From Arcticibacter svalbardensis MN12-7 (GTDB taxonomy: Bacteria; Bacteroidota; Bacteroidia; Sphingobacteriales; Sphingobacteriaceae): a stretch of DNA of 46,500 nucleotides. The notes beneath the pieces were generated by a model. That model did not search any database and had not been told where the DNA came from. It saw only the letters and a program-made list of their open reading frames with translations. Position numbers and translations under genes: made by a program. Numbering within the stretch: position 1 is the first letter of the stretch; every line of letters begins with the position of its first letter. This document shows, piece after piece, positions 9,816 to 18,319 of this stretch. The stretch lies in contig NZ_AQPN01000127.1 of the NCBI RefSeq assembly GCF_000403135.1, forward strand, positions 1 through 46,500, read 5' to 3'.

Positions 9816-9879
9816 CTTATCCTTGCAAGTTTACGATAGATAAGAAGATTTTACAAGCTAAAAACCACCTTAATTTCTG

Positions 9880-11373
9880 ATGGGAATTATTCAGCAGCAA
9901 ACTATAAAAGGAACCTTCTACTCTTATCTGGGCGTATTTATTGGATTTCTTTCCGTTTACTTATTACAACCGAATGTACTGACTCCCGAACAAGTAGGCT
10001 TAATTGGCCTTCTAAGTTCATTTCCTATACTTTTCGCCCAGTTTTCGGTGCTTGGATTTAATGCTACCGCAAGGATTTTTCCTTATTTTAGAGATGAGAA
10101 AACACATGATCATGGGTATCTGGGACTCGCCTGTTTAATCTCTATAATTGGGTTTGCCCTTTTCGTGGTGCTGGCGATTTTATTTAAAGACCAGATTGTA
10201 CAGCCGGAGACTTCGGGAAACGCCCTGTTTGACCAGTATTTTTGGTATTTGATCCCTTTAACTTTTTTCACTGTATTTTTCAATGTGTTTGAGTTGTATA
10301 TAAGGATGTTGTATGATACCACAACAGGCCGAATCTTAAGGGAATTTACACAACGCGTATTTGTGCTGATTGCATTGTTATTGCTTCTCTTTTCGGTTTT
10401 GGATTTTGAAGACTTCATGTGGGCATGGCTACTTGCCAATATTATCCCTACAGGGATCCTGATGTACCGTTTACATAAGCGAAATCAGCTTTCCTTTCAG
10501 ATTCATATTAAGTTCCTTACTCCAGCCATCCGAAAGCAATTGATTCAGTTGTCTATTTTTGGAATACTAACAGGTGCTTCTCCATTTATTATAATTAATG
10601 TCGATAAATACATGATCAACAAGGCGTTTGGTTTGGCCGATACTGGGATTTACACGTTAGCTATTGCTTTCGCCACTATTATCAATTTACCGGCACGTTC
10701 GCTGTATAGCATAGCCTATACGGTTATTGCCCAGGCATGGAAAGATAATAATATGGAAAGCATTGCTTCGGTATATCGTAAAAGCTGTATTAGTCAGATT
10801 ATCAGCACCCTATTTCTGTTTACGCTGATTTGGGTGAACATTGATAATATTTACCATGTACTGCCACCTGCATATGCTTCGGGTAGGTATGTAATATTTT
10901 TTGTAGGTCTGGGATACCTGATTGATGCTTCAACAGGGGTTAACGGTGTGATTCTCTCTACGTCAAAGTATTACAAATATGATTCCTTTTTTAACTTTGC
11001 GCTGATCGCAATTATCATAGGAGCAAACCTGATCTTCATTCCTCTTTATGGAATAACCGGTGCAGCTATTGCTTCAGCGCTTACCTTTTTCATTTTTAAC
11101 CTTGCCCGGTACCTGTTTATCCTTTTTGTATTTAAGTTTCAGCCCTTCAATTACAATACACCTTTGGTACTTCTTACCGGTGTAGTCACTTATTATCTGG
11201 TTCATTTCATTCCGTCCTTACCGAACTTCATTGCTGATGGAATTATGCGAACAGGACTGGTGACTGTATTATTTGGAGGCACTGTATATTATTCGAAGTT
11301 TTCACAGGATATTAACAATTTGATCGATAGTTCCCTTGTAAAGGTTAAAAAAGTGATCGGAATGGATAACTAA
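9880..11373 (+). CDS. Oligosaccharide flippase, Wzx/MOP superfamily
   Basis: Polytopic membrane protein of 497 residues with about 12-14 hydrophobic segments and no signal peptide, opening MGIIQQQTIKGTFYSYLGVFIGF as polysaccharide-biosynthesis flippases of the MOP superfamily do. These proteins move undecaprenyl-linked glycan units across the inner membrane. A conserved central segment (SPFIIINVDKYMINKAFG) matches the family's repeated-bundle junction. It is transcribed divergently from the four-glycosyltransferase operon and is the obvious transporter for its product. No Wzy-type polymerase and no priming sugar-phosphate transferase are visible in the window, so the pathway is completed elsewhere or ends on a different carrier. 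Confidence 0.88.
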   Translation: MGIIQQQTIKGTFYSYLGVFIGFLSVYLLQPNVLTPEQVGLIGLLSSFPILFAQFSVLGFNATARIFPYFRDEKTHDHGYLGLACLISIIGFALFVVLAILFKDQIVQPETSGNALFDQYFWYLIPLTFFTVFFNVFELYIRMLYDTTTGRILREFTQRVFVLIALLLLLFSVLDFEDFMWAWLLANIIPTGILMYRLHKRNQLSFQIHIKFLTPAIRKQLIQLSIFGILTGASPFIIINVDKYMINKAFGLADTGIYTLAIAFATIINLPARSLYSIAYTVIAQAWKDNNMESIASVYRKSCISQIISTLFLFTLIWVNIDNIYHVLPPAYASGRYVIFFVGLGYLIDASTGVNGVILSTSKYYKYDSFFNFALIAIIIGANLIFIPLYGITGAAIASALTFFIFNLARYLFILFVFKFQPFNYNTPLVLLTGVVTYYLVHFIPSLPNFIADGIMRTGLVTVLFGGTVYYSKFSQDINNLIDSSLVKVKKVIGMDN

Positions 11374-11378
11374 TATCT

Positions 11379-11399
11379 CTGGTTTACTTCCGTAACCAG
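11379..11399. terminator. Short hairpin after the flippase gene
   Basis: CTGGT-T-TAC / GTA-ACCAG stem with one bulged T and a TTCC loop, 6 bp after the flippase stop and between convergent genes. No T tract follows on the plus strand, so it is a weak or factor-dependent terminator at best. Confidence 0.3.
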
Positions 11400-11434
11400 C
11401 ACTAAAAATGTCACACCATGATCGACTAAGAAAC

Positions 11435-12325
11435 TTAATGGGTTGCTCTTATTAATCCTTTTCTAAAAAATGGAGGTTGAGGTGTTTCGCCTTTATCCTT
11501 GCTCAAGAAATACATTAACCCTTTAGTAGATTCAATTTTATATCCTTTTTCAGCAAGCTCGGCACTGAATCGTTTAAAATCCCCTTGTTGATGATACGTA
11601 CAGAGCGCTATTTTAGGATGATATTGTTGTATGGTCTGCTCCATTCCCTTCAATACCTGATCTTCAACCCCCTCTACATCAATTTTAACAAAATTGGGGA
11701 CTATTGATTTTTCTGCAATAAAGGTATCAATGCTGATATTATCCGAATCGTTTTTATCGGAAACGAATCTGGAAATGATCTGCACTTTGCCTTTCCATGG
11801 CGCAAAAGTTGCCTGGAGTGCTTCTGACCATTCGGAATCGCGTTCAAAGAGGATGACCTTTCCAAGGAGATCAATATTAGAAAGTGGGAAGATCCCTTCG
11901 GCTGATCCTACATCGAAAAGAATGTCTCCCTGTTTAAGGAAAAACTGCGCATTGGTATAACGGTGAGGGGAATCGGGATCCTGTTCTTTAAGCAATCCGT
12001 TATAAAGCATTTTGATCGTGGTGATATTGTATGACCTTTTAAAGTACAAACGATGACCCTGATGATTGACAAAAGAAAGATGGTTTGACGGGTCTTTAAA
12101 AACCTCAATATCATGAAAATTATATTTATCGCTGAAAGTTCCTAAAAACACACCTAGCTGATGATTCTTCAGATAAGCTACTGCCTGCTGATATTCAGGA
12201 TCGGTGGGGGGATTGGCACTAAAATAGGTCAAAATATTATTGCGCACGTTTGAAGCCTCCTTTTTTCCTTTATAACTAGTTAAACGGCACGTTACCTTGT
12301 ATATTAGTTTATCCAGCATGTTCAT
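11435..12325 (-). CDS. FkbM-family SAM-dependent methyltransferase
   Basis: Protein of 296 residues. The Rossmann SAM-binding motif LFDVGSAEG is at 136-144, an acidic strand end LFERD at 159-163, and the FkbM hallmark FVKIDVEGVEDQVLKGM at 212-228. FkbM enzymes O-methylate sugars or other hydroxyl groups, and those in glycan clusters often methylate surface polysaccharides, which fits the neighbouring glycosyltransferases and flippase. The first 110 residues are not recognisable as a known domain. Two in-frame Met codons (positions 1 and 3) lie next to a candidate promoter, so the start could be either. The exact substrate is unknown. Confidence 0.85.
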   Translation of the reverse strand: MNMLDKLIYKVTCRLTSYKGKKEASNVRNNILTYFSANPPTDPEYQQAVAYLKNHQLGVFLGTFSDKYNFHDIEVFKDPSNHLSFVNHQGHRLYFKRSYNITTIKMLYNGLLKEQDPDSPHRYTNAQFFLKQGDILFDVGSAEGIFPLSNIDLLGKVILFERDSEWSEALQATFAPWKGKVQIISRFVSDKNDSDNISIDTFIAEKSIVPNFVKIDVEGVEDQVLKGMEQTIQQYHPKIALCTYHQQGDFKRFSAELAEKGYKIESTKGLMYFLSKDKGETPQPPFFRKGLIRATH

Positions 12326-12329
12326 GAAA

Positions 12330-12359
12330 TAAAAGTAGAACCTTTTCAGTAAAAAGCAA
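12330..12359 (-). promoter_or_regulatory. Candidate promoter of the FkbM methyltransferase gene
   Basis: Minus strand: a TTG (12357-12359) 19 nt upstream of TACTTTTA (12330-12337), one mismatch from the Bacteroidota -7 consensus TAnnTTTG. Transcription would start at about the ATG, giving a nearly leaderless mRNA. Confidence 0.35.
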
Positions 12360-12726
12360 TTTTAAATCCATTTTATTCTAATCTATAAGTCGGATTTTTA
12401 TTAAATCCTTACTATTCGTTATTTCAACCCTTTAATTGGTACTACCAGGGTATTGAATATTGCGCAGATTATACCCACCTGAACCGCACCTTCTCCGCAC
12501 ATTCTCCGCTCGGCTAGTGGACAACTTGAGAATGAGAACGGAAGTAGTTCCCTTTCAAATTATACCTATACTTTAAATTTTTCGGTTAAAAATAAAAGGA
12601 CTTATGTTACAAAATTAGATCTGCATCGTTGCAGATGAATAGTAAAAGGTATAACGCATGGATAAGCATGTTCGTCCGATACAAAAGATAATAAGGAAAG
12701 GTTTATTCGAAAAATTCTACAAACAA

Positions 12727-12770
12727 AAAAGGCTGAAGAAAAAGGATTATATCCAATTCTTCAGCCTTTT
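12727..12770. terminator. Strong bidirectional terminator downstream of typA
   Basis: Perfect 14-bp stem: AAAAGGCTGAAGAA (12727-12740) pairs with TTCTTCAGCCTTTT (12757-12770). The 16-nt loop can fold further (GGAT/ATCC). Runs of A before and T after serve either strand. It lies about 60 bp past the typA stop. Confidence 0.85.
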
Positions 12771-12830
12771 GATATGGATTAAAATCCAGAACCCTTATAC
12801 GTAAAGGGCTGCTGTGTTTAACCCTATTAT

Positions 12831-14636
12831 TTAAACAAATTTCTTTGCATTCACCTTACGTTCGGCTTCGTTCAAATAGATCTTACGAAGACGCATGCTC
12901 TTAGGAGTAATTTCAATATACTCATCACTTTGAATATATTCCATTGCTTCTTCTAGAGAGAACTTGATAGCAGGAGAAATACGAGCGTTATCATCTGTAC
13001 CAGATGCACGCATATTTGTTAATTGTTTTCCTTTAGTCAGGTTAATAACCAAATCATTATCTCGGATATGCTCGCCTAAGATCTGACCTTCATAAACATC
13101 AACTCCCGGATCGATAAAGAAACGACCTCTGTCCTGCAATTTATCAATTGCATAAGCAGTAGTCATACCCTTGTCCATAGATACTAAAACTCCGTTTGAG
13201 CGACCAGGAATGGTACCTTTCCAAGGCTCATAGCCTTTTAATCGGTGTGCCATAGTTGCCTCACCTGCTGTTGCAGTTAAAACGTTGTTTCTTAATCCAA
13301 TAATACCACGAGCGGGAATATCAAATTCAAGATGTTGTAAATCTCCCTTAGGTTCCATGATCAATAATTCACCTTTACGCTGAGTTACTAATTCAATTAC
13401 CTTTCCAGAAACATCTCCGGGAACGTCAACGATCAGTACTTCTACCGGTTCGCATTTTTTACCATCAATTTCTTTCAGGATTACCTGTGGCTGACCAACC
13501 TGAAGCTCATAGCCTTCGCGACGCATAGTTTCGATCAATACAGATAAATGTAATATACCTCTACCGTATACCAGATAAGAATCAGGAGATTCTGTTTCTA
13601 ATACCTTAAGGGCAAGATTTTTCTCCATTTCTTTGAAAAGGCGTTCACGTAAGTGACGGGAAGTAACAAACTTTCCTTCTTTACCGAAGAATGGTGAGTT
13701 ATTGATGGTGAACAACATGTTCATTGTTGGCTCATCAATATGAATTACAGCAAGTTGTTCCGGATTGTCAATATCAGCGATTGTATCACCAATATCAAAA
13801 CCATCAATACCAACTACTGCACAGATATCACCTGCGCTAACTTCTTTCGCTTTGATTTTACCTAATCCTTCGAATGTATAAAGCTCCTTGATACGTGTTT
13901 TTTGAATCGTACCGTCACGTTTTACCAACGAAACTGCCATATTTTCTTTAATCACACCTCTGGCAACACGTCCAATTGCAATACGACCAACAAAAGAGGA
14001 GTAATCCAATGATGTGATCTGCATTTGTAGCGTTCCTTCGGATACGGGTGCCGGTGGAATGTTCTCCAGGATAGAGTCTAATAATGGAAAAATGTCTTCT
14101 GTTTTTTCTTTCCAGTCATGACTCATCCATCCTTGTTTGGATGAACCGTAGATAACAGGGAAGTCTAACTGATCTTCTGTTGCATCCAGGTTATAGAAAA
14201 GTTCGAAAATAGATTCGTAAACTTCTTCCGGGCGACAGTTCTCTTTATCCACTTTGTTGACAACAACAATAGGTTTTAATCCTAATGCCAATGCTTTTTG
14301 AGTAACAAAACGAGTTTGAGGCATCGCTCCTTCAAATGCATCAACAAGCAAGATTACACCATCAGCCATTTTAAGAACCCGTTCTACTTCACCACCGAAA
14401 TCGGCGTGACCAGGAGTGTCAATGATGTTGATCTTAACTCCCTTATAATTAACGGATACGTTTTTAGCTACAATAGTAATTCCTCGCTCACGTTCAAGAT
14501 CGTTGCTGTCCAGAATTAATTCACCAGTTTCTTCATTATCCCTGAATAACTGACAAGAGTGTAAAATTTTGTCAACAAGGGTAGTTTTACCGTGGTCAAC
14601 GTGTGCAATGATTGCAATGTTTCTGATATTCTGCAT
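12831..14636 (-). CDS. typA: TypA/BipA ribosome-associated GTPase
   Basis: Translational GTPase involved in ribosome assembly and stress or cold adaptation. From the chosen start the protein has 601 residues and begins MQNIRNIAIIAHVDHGKTT, the standard TypA N-terminus with the P-loop at 12-19. Other G motifs are DTPGHADFGGEV (G3) and NKVDKENCRPEEV (G4), followed by EF-G-like domains II, III and V and the TypA C-terminal domain. A longer frame opens at 14669, but its 11 extra residues match no TypA and a -7 promoter element (14659-14666) lies inside that extension, so 14636 is the likely start. It is monocistronic, ending at a strong terminator. Confidence 0.97.
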   Translation of the reverse strand: MQNIRNIAIIAHVDHGKTTLVDKILHSCQLFRDNEETGELILDSNDLERERGITIVAKNVSVNYKGVKINIIDTPGHADFGGEVERVLKMADGVILLVDAFEGAMPQTRFVTQKALALGLKPIVVVNKVDKENCRPEEVYESIFELFYNLDATEDQLDFPVIYGSSKQGWMSHDWKEKTEDIFPLLDSILENIPPAPVSEGTLQMQITSLDYSSFVGRIAIGRVARGVIKENMAVSLVKRDGTIQKTRIKELYTFEGLGKIKAKEVSAGDICAVVGIDGFDIGDTIADIDNPEQLAVIHIDEPTMNMLFTINNSPFFGKEGKFVTSRHLRERLFKEMEKNLALKVLETESPDSYLVYGRGILHLSVLIETMRREGYELQVGQPQVILKEIDGKKCEPVEVLIVDVPGDVSGKVIELVTQRKGELLIMEPKGDLQHLEFDIPARGIIGLRNNVLTATAGEATMAHRLKGYEPWKGTIPGRSNGVLVSMDKGMTTAYAIDKLQDRGRFFIDPGVDVYEGQILGEHIRDNDLVINLTKGKQLTNMRASGTDDNARISPAIKFSLEEAMEYIQSDEYIEITPKSMRLRKIYLNEAERKVNAKKFV

Positions 14637-14658
14637 GAAATGCCCTAAAAATTTTTTG

Positions 14659-14666
14659 CAAAGGTA
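14659..14666 (-). promoter_or_regulatory. -7 element of the typA promoter
   Basis: TACCTTTG on the minus strand, a perfect TAnnTTTG match. It would start transcription at about 14652, some 15 nt before the typA ATG. No clear -33 TTG is seen at the right distance. Confidence 0.55.
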
Positions 14667-14734
14667 CAATATTTATCGTAAGAAAGTGTGTTTGAACTTT
14701 AAAATAACATGACAATCAGCACGTAATAAAATTA

Positions 14735-14742
14735 TACCTTTG
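14735..14742 (+). promoter_or_regulatory. -7 element directly before the Cys-rich small gene
   Basis: TACCTTTG on the plus strand, a perfect TAnnTTTG match ending 3 nt before the ATG at 14746. If used, transcription would begin at about the start codon, giving a leaderless mRNA. No -33 TTG is evident. Confidence 0.45.
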
Positions 14743-14745
14743 TAC

Positions 14746-14901
14746 ATGGGCATCCAGGAAGTACTTGTTTTGGTGTTATTTATATTAGCGGCAGCCTATA
14801 TAGGCCGCCTTATTTACAGAAGTTTGCATGCTAAAAGTGGCTGTGCATCAGGCTGTGGGAAGTGTGGAGCGGACTTTTCTGAGGTGAAACTAAAGGACTA
14901 A
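14746..14901 (+). CDS. FeoB-associated-type Cys-rich small membrane protein, 51 aa
   Basis: A 51-residue protein beginning MGIQEVLVLVLFILAAAY: one N-terminal transmembrane helix (about 5-20), a basic stretch RLIYRSLHAK (21-30), then a Cys cluster CASGCGKCG (Cys33, 37 and 40) and a short acidic/basic tail. This matches the FeoB-associated Cys-rich membrane protein family (PF12669 type), whose members are usually encoded after feoB and are thought to assist ferrous iron uptake; the role is not firmly established. No feoA or feoB lies nearby, so here it is an orphan. Its last 12 bp overlap the 3' end of ispF on the other strand. A perfect -7 element immediately upstream supports the start. Confidence 0.78.
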   Translation: MGIQEVLVLVLFILAAAYIGRLIYRSLHAKSGCASGCGKCGADFSEVKLKD

Positions 14902-15387
14902 ACTGGTTACCACTTTCTCGATAAGGCAAACGGCATAGGCCACTACGCCTTCCTCCCGACCAATAAATCCCATTTTTTCATTGGTAGTTGCTTTTATGGA
15001 GATATCCTCTTCGCTTATACCAACAGCTTCGGCTATGTTTTTTTTCATTGCTGGCACGAGTGGGTTGATTTTAGGGGCTTCCAGACAGATCATGGCATCT
15101 ATATTTCCAATTCGCCATCCCTTTTCTGTAATAAGACGAACGCATTCTTTAAACAGTAACATGCTGCTGATTCCTTTCCATCGGTCATCCTGATTAGAAA
15201 AATGCTGACCAATATCTCCAAGATTCGCTGCACCTAATAATGCGTCGCAAATAGCATGAAGCAATACATCCGCATCAGAGTGTCCGTATGCTCCGGAATG
15301 ATGTTCTAACTGAACTCCGCCAACAATAAATGGATGATTTTCTTTTAATTCATGGACATCAAAGCCAAATCCTACTTTTATTTTCAT
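14890..15387 (-). CDS. ispF: 2-C-methyl-D-erythritol 2,4-cyclodiphosphate synthase
   Basis: Fifth enzyme of the MEP isoprenoid pathway: it cyclises CDP-methylerythritol 2-phosphate to MEcPP and releases CMP. It is 165 residues, the normal length. The divalent-metal ligands are visible as Asp10-x-His12 (FGFDVHE) and His44, the GHSDAD motif is at 35-40, and the substrate loops include ATTNEKMGFIGREEG near the C-terminus. The homotrimer is cytoplasmic. It lies 51 bp downstream of porV with no clear terminator between, so co-transcription is possible. Its 3' end overlaps the convergent Cys-rich small gene by 12 bp. Confidence 0.97.
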   Translation of the reverse strand: MKIKVGFGFDVHELKENHPFIVGGVQLEHHSGAYGHSDADVLLHAICDALLGAANLGDIGQHFSNQDDRWKGISSMLLFKECVRLITEKGWRIGNIDAMICLEAPKINPLVPAMKKNIAEAVGISEEDISIKATTNEKMGFIGREEGVVAYAVCLIEKVVTSLVL

Positions 15388-15438
15388 GTTGTTATTCTTT
15401 TTTTAAATTATGGAGGGCTCTATTTAAACAGGCTTTTT

Positions 15439-16599
15439 TTATTTAATGGCATACATTAGGGAGAAACGTAAAGAATTGGCAAGCGGACTTCGTTGAATAC
15501 TTGCCAGCAGGTAGGAGAAATCAAGATTTAACTGACTGTATTTGAAACCAGCTCCCATAGTTAGAAAACGCCTCTCCCCTTTATCGGGGTTTTCGTAATA
15601 ATAACCGGTACGCAATGCAAACTTCTGATCGAAAAGATACTCGAGTCCAGCACCTATACTTATTTCCTTTAATTCCTCTGAAAACCCACCTGGTGCATCA
15701 GAGAAAGATCCGAATATACCTGATGGAACCGATCTATCGGTTGATCTTCCTGTACTGATATTTCCATCTGCATCCGTTTGAGGAGGAGTAGGGACAAGAA
15801 GTTTGTTGAAGTCCAGCGCCACAGTAAGTTGATTTTGCTTATCAGGATGCAGTGTTAATGCGCTTCCAATTTTTAAATTAGTGGGCAAAAACTGCTTATT
15901 ATCGTCATTGAGATAACTTATTTTATTCCCTATATTGGAAAGGTTGATACCAAAGGCGAGGTCCGATGGTTTCCCTGAAAGTTGAATTTCCTTTTTATAA
16001 TAGGCTGATAAATCGGCCGCAAAAGCAGTTCCGGCACTGGATTGCTGACTATTCACCAGAACATCGCTGGCTATTTTTGAGTAAATAAACCGGAAAGTGG
16101 TAGCCAGAGAAAGTGAGTTACCAAAGGATCTGGCAAAGGTTCCATCAATGGAGAAATCGCTTGGGTTGTAGGTCCCCGTTGCGACAGATGAGGCATCGCG
16201 CAATTCTATCTCACCCATTGAAAAGTATTTGAAGGAAAGGCCAATTGTGTTTCTACTGTCCGTTTTATAATATCCGCTTAAATAAGCCATATAAATATCG
16301 GGAGCTAGTTGCTGCAACCAGGGGGTATAAGACAAAGAAATAGCCGATTTATGGTCTGCAAACGCTATTTTAGAGGGATTCCAGTGGATAGAATTCACAT
16401 CTGGTGAAGTTGCAACACCTGCATCGCCCATAGCTCCGGAACGGGCATCAGGACTGATCAATAAAAAGGGTACTGCGGTCTGAATTTTTTCCGTTAGCAC
16501 CGTTCCTGTATACCCTGCAACCTGTGCTTTGCTTTCAATTAAGCAAACCAATAATAGAAAGGAAAACATAAATACAGTTCGGCTGGAACAAAATATCAT
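15439..16599 (-). CDS. porV: Type IX secretion system outer-membrane protein PorV (LptO)
   Basis: Outer-membrane barrel of the FadL-like PorV family, a shuttle/attachment component of the type IX secretion system that hands C-terminal-signal-bearing cargo to the surface. It is 386 residues with an N-terminal signal peptide (ending about SKAQ), the PorV opening TAVPFLLISPDARSGAMGD and SPDVNSIHWNPSKIAF, regular amphipathic beta-strands and a C-terminal strand ending SLMYAIK. It is divergent from gldJ, a gliding/T9SS gene, which supports the call. PorU, the sortase often encoded next to porV, is not present here. A start at residue 11 (MFSFLL) is also possible. Confidence 0.92.
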   Translation of the reverse strand: MIFCSSRTVFMFSFLLLVCLIESKAQVAGYTGTVLTEKIQTAVPFLLISPDARSGAMGDAGVATSPDVNSIHWNPSKIAFADHKSAISLSYTPWLQQLAPDIYMAYLSGYYKTDSRNTIGLSFKYFSMGEIELRDASSVATGTYNPSDFSIDGTFARSFGNSLSLATTFRFIYSKIASDVLVNSQQSSAGTAFAADLSAYYKKEIQLSGKPSDLAFGINLSNIGNKISYLNDDNKQFLPTNLKIGSALTLHPDKQNQLTVALDFNKLLVPTPPQTDADGNISTGRSTDRSVPSGIFGSFSDAPGGFSEELKEISIGAGLEYLFDQKFALRTGYYYENPDKGERRFLTMGAGFKYSQLNLDFSYLLASIQRSPLANSLRFSLMYAIK

Positions 16600-16691
16600 G
16601 TATAAAAGTAGGTATATTAAACAACGTCTAATGAATTTTAATATTAATACATGCTTTTATTAGATATAAAAAAGGCTTTTACATAGCTATT

Positions 16692-16723
16692 TTTGTTAAG
16701 TACTCGATAATTTGCTATTTTTA
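16692..16723 (+). promoter_or_regulatory. Candidate gldJ promoter
   Basis: TTTTG (16691-16695) followed after 20 nt by TATTTTTA (16716-16723), one mismatch from TAnnTTTG. It lies 24 bp before the gldJ ATG in the 147-bp divergent region shared with porV. Confidence 0.45.
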
Positions 16724-16746
16724 CAATTCAATGTTTTAAACATTAA

Positions 16747-18309
16747 ATGAAAAGATTATCTATATTTTTTGTCTCAGGAATTCTCATTGGAACAGTTGGT
16801 TTAGTTACATCATGTAAGACCAAGAGCGCATCCTCAAACACGGGATGGGCTTATAATGACAGCAAAAATGGCGGTTTTACTGTTGCAAAAAATGTTAAAC
16901 CGGCACCTGGTCCTGGTTTAATTGCAATAGAAGGCGGAACATTTGTAATGGGCGGAAGCTTACAGGAAGATCTTGCTTATGAATATGATAATATAAAAAG
17001 AAGAGTAACTGTACCCTCTTTTTATATGGATGAAACTGAAGTATCGAATGTAAATTGGGGTGAATATCTGTACTGGATTCAACGGAATTTCCCGAATGAC
17101 CGCGAGTATTATTATAATGCGCTTCCGGATACTCTGGTATGGCGTCGTCCCCTTTCCTATAATGAACCTTATGTAGAAAATTACCTTAGACACCCGGCTT
17201 ATCAGGATTATCCTGTAATTGGAATCAGCTGGGATCAAGCCAGAGAGTATGCTGAATGGCGTACAGACAGGGTTAACGAGCAGATTTTACGTTCCAGAGG
17301 TATAATGGTTGATTTCGCAACACTTGCTGGTAAGGGAGGTAAAGCTACTGCTGATCCTTTTAATACAGATATTTATTTGAATGGTCAATACCAGGGTGAG
17401 GGTATTGATGGAAAGAGAATGCCTGCAAATTTAAATCCTGCCGCCAATGCTACGGGAAATAAAGGAAGCAATAGCGCTCGTCGTCCGGTTAGAAAGGAAG
17501 ATGGCGTATTACAAGAACACTACCGTCTTCCATCTGAAGCAGAGTGGGAATATGCTGCTCTTGCTCTGTCAGGTAATTCCTCAAATGAAAACATAGAGGA
17601 TGGGAAAATTTATCCATGGACAGGCTTAGGGGTGCGTTCTGCTTCGAAGAAAACTCAGGGTCTTATTATGGCCAATTTTAAAAGAGGCGAAGGTGATAAC
17701 ATGGGTGTTGCTCGTGGACTAAATGATAAGGCTGATATTACTGCTGCGGTAAGAAGCTATATGCCCAACGATTTTGGCTTGTATAACATGGCTGGAAATG
17801 TAAATGAATGGGTTGCTGATACGTACAGAAAAATGTCGTTTGAAGATTTCAATGACTTCAATCCTTTCCGTGGGAATGAATACGTGAATAAACGGATGGC
17901 TGATACTAAAAAAGGAACCTTTGCCAAGGATAAGTATGGTAGGCCAATTAAAGATGCTGCTACATCAAGAAGGAAACAAACCTGGGCAGAATTGAACGGA
18001 CAAACAGATAGTACAACTGTTTTATCTGAGGCCAAATTCAATAATGACATGCGCGGGTTTAAGGATTCTGTTAACGAGGATTTATATGGGGTAACGACTT
18101 TAGTAAATGATCGTTCGAAGGTTTATAAGGGTGGGTCATGGAATGATCGAGCTTATTGGTTAAATCCTGCCACACGTAGATTTATGCCTGAAGATGAGAC
18201 GAGTGCTGAGGTAGGATTCCGTTGTGCAATGAGTATGGTTGGTTCTCCGGTGATCAATACCAGTGGGCAGAAAAATTTTACAATTCCTAAAAAGAGAAAA
18301 TCAAAATAG
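16747..18309 (+). CDS. gldJ: Gliding motility / type IX secretion lipoprotein GldJ
   Basis: Lipoprotein of 520 residues: signal peptide with lipobox VTSC (Cys23), then the GldJ-type segment TGWAYNDSKNGGF, and a formylglycine-generating-enzyme-like (FGE-sulfatase) fold starting IAIEGGTFVMGG with DETEVSNVNWGEYL, WDQAREYAEWR, LPSEAEWEYAA, NMAGNVNEWVADTY and a C-terminal YKGGSWNDRAYWL...GFRCAMS. In Flavobacterium, GldJ is needed for gliding and for stable GldK and type IX secretion; it forms part of the periplasmic or outer-membrane motor-linked structure. The homologous GldK shares the fold, but the N-terminal TGW/NGGF signature and the nearby porV favour GldJ. The enzyme active site is not expected to function. 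Confidence 0.88.
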   Translation: MKRLSIFFVSGILIGTVGLVTSCKTKSASSNTGWAYNDSKNGGFTVAKNVKPAPGPGLIAIEGGTFVMGGSLQEDLAYEYDNIKRRVTVPSFYMDETEVSNVNWGEYLYWIQRNFPNDREYYYNALPDTLVWRRPLSYNEPYVENYLRHPAYQDYPVIGISWDQAREYAEWRTDRVNEQILRSRGIMVDFATLAGKGGKATADPFNTDIYLNGQYQGEGIDGKRMPANLNPAANATGNKGSNSARRPVRKEDGVLQEHYRLPSEAEWEYAALALSGNSSNENIEDGKIYPWTGLGVRSASKKTQGLIMANFKRGEGDNMGVARGLNDKADITAAVRSYMPNDFGLYNMAGNVNEWVADTYRKMSFEDFNDFNPFRGNEYVNKRMADTKKGTFAKDKYGRPIKDAATSRRKQTWAELNGQTDSTTVLSEAKFNNDMRGFKDSVNEDLYGVTTLVNDRSKVYKGGSWNDRAYWLNPATRRFMPEDETSAEVGFRCAMSMVGSPVINTSGQKNFTIPKKRKSK

Positions 18310-18319
18310 TTATATTTTT

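Larger units (their letters stand above)
12326..12830. other. Gene-free spacer of about 500 bp
   Basis: No convincing coding frame on either strand. It holds the methyltransferase promoter candidate (left), a GC-richer patch at 12481-12550 with an 11-bp imperfect tandem repeat (ACCTTCTCCGC then ACATTCTCCGC, 12488-12509) and an inverted repeat CATTCTC/GAGAATG (12500-12506 and 12538-12544), a small hairpin (ATCTGCA-TCGT-TGCAGAT, 12619-12636), and the terminator downstream of typA. Otherwise it is AT-rich with nothing I can identify. Confidence 0.6.

Noticed and set aside
10110-10439. Open frame of 109 codons on the minus strand
   Set aside because: Antisense to the flippase gene, basic and low-complexity, with no recognisable domain.
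12481-12510. CRISPR-like repeat
   Set aside because: Only two adjacent 11-bp imperfect units without spacers and no cas genes.
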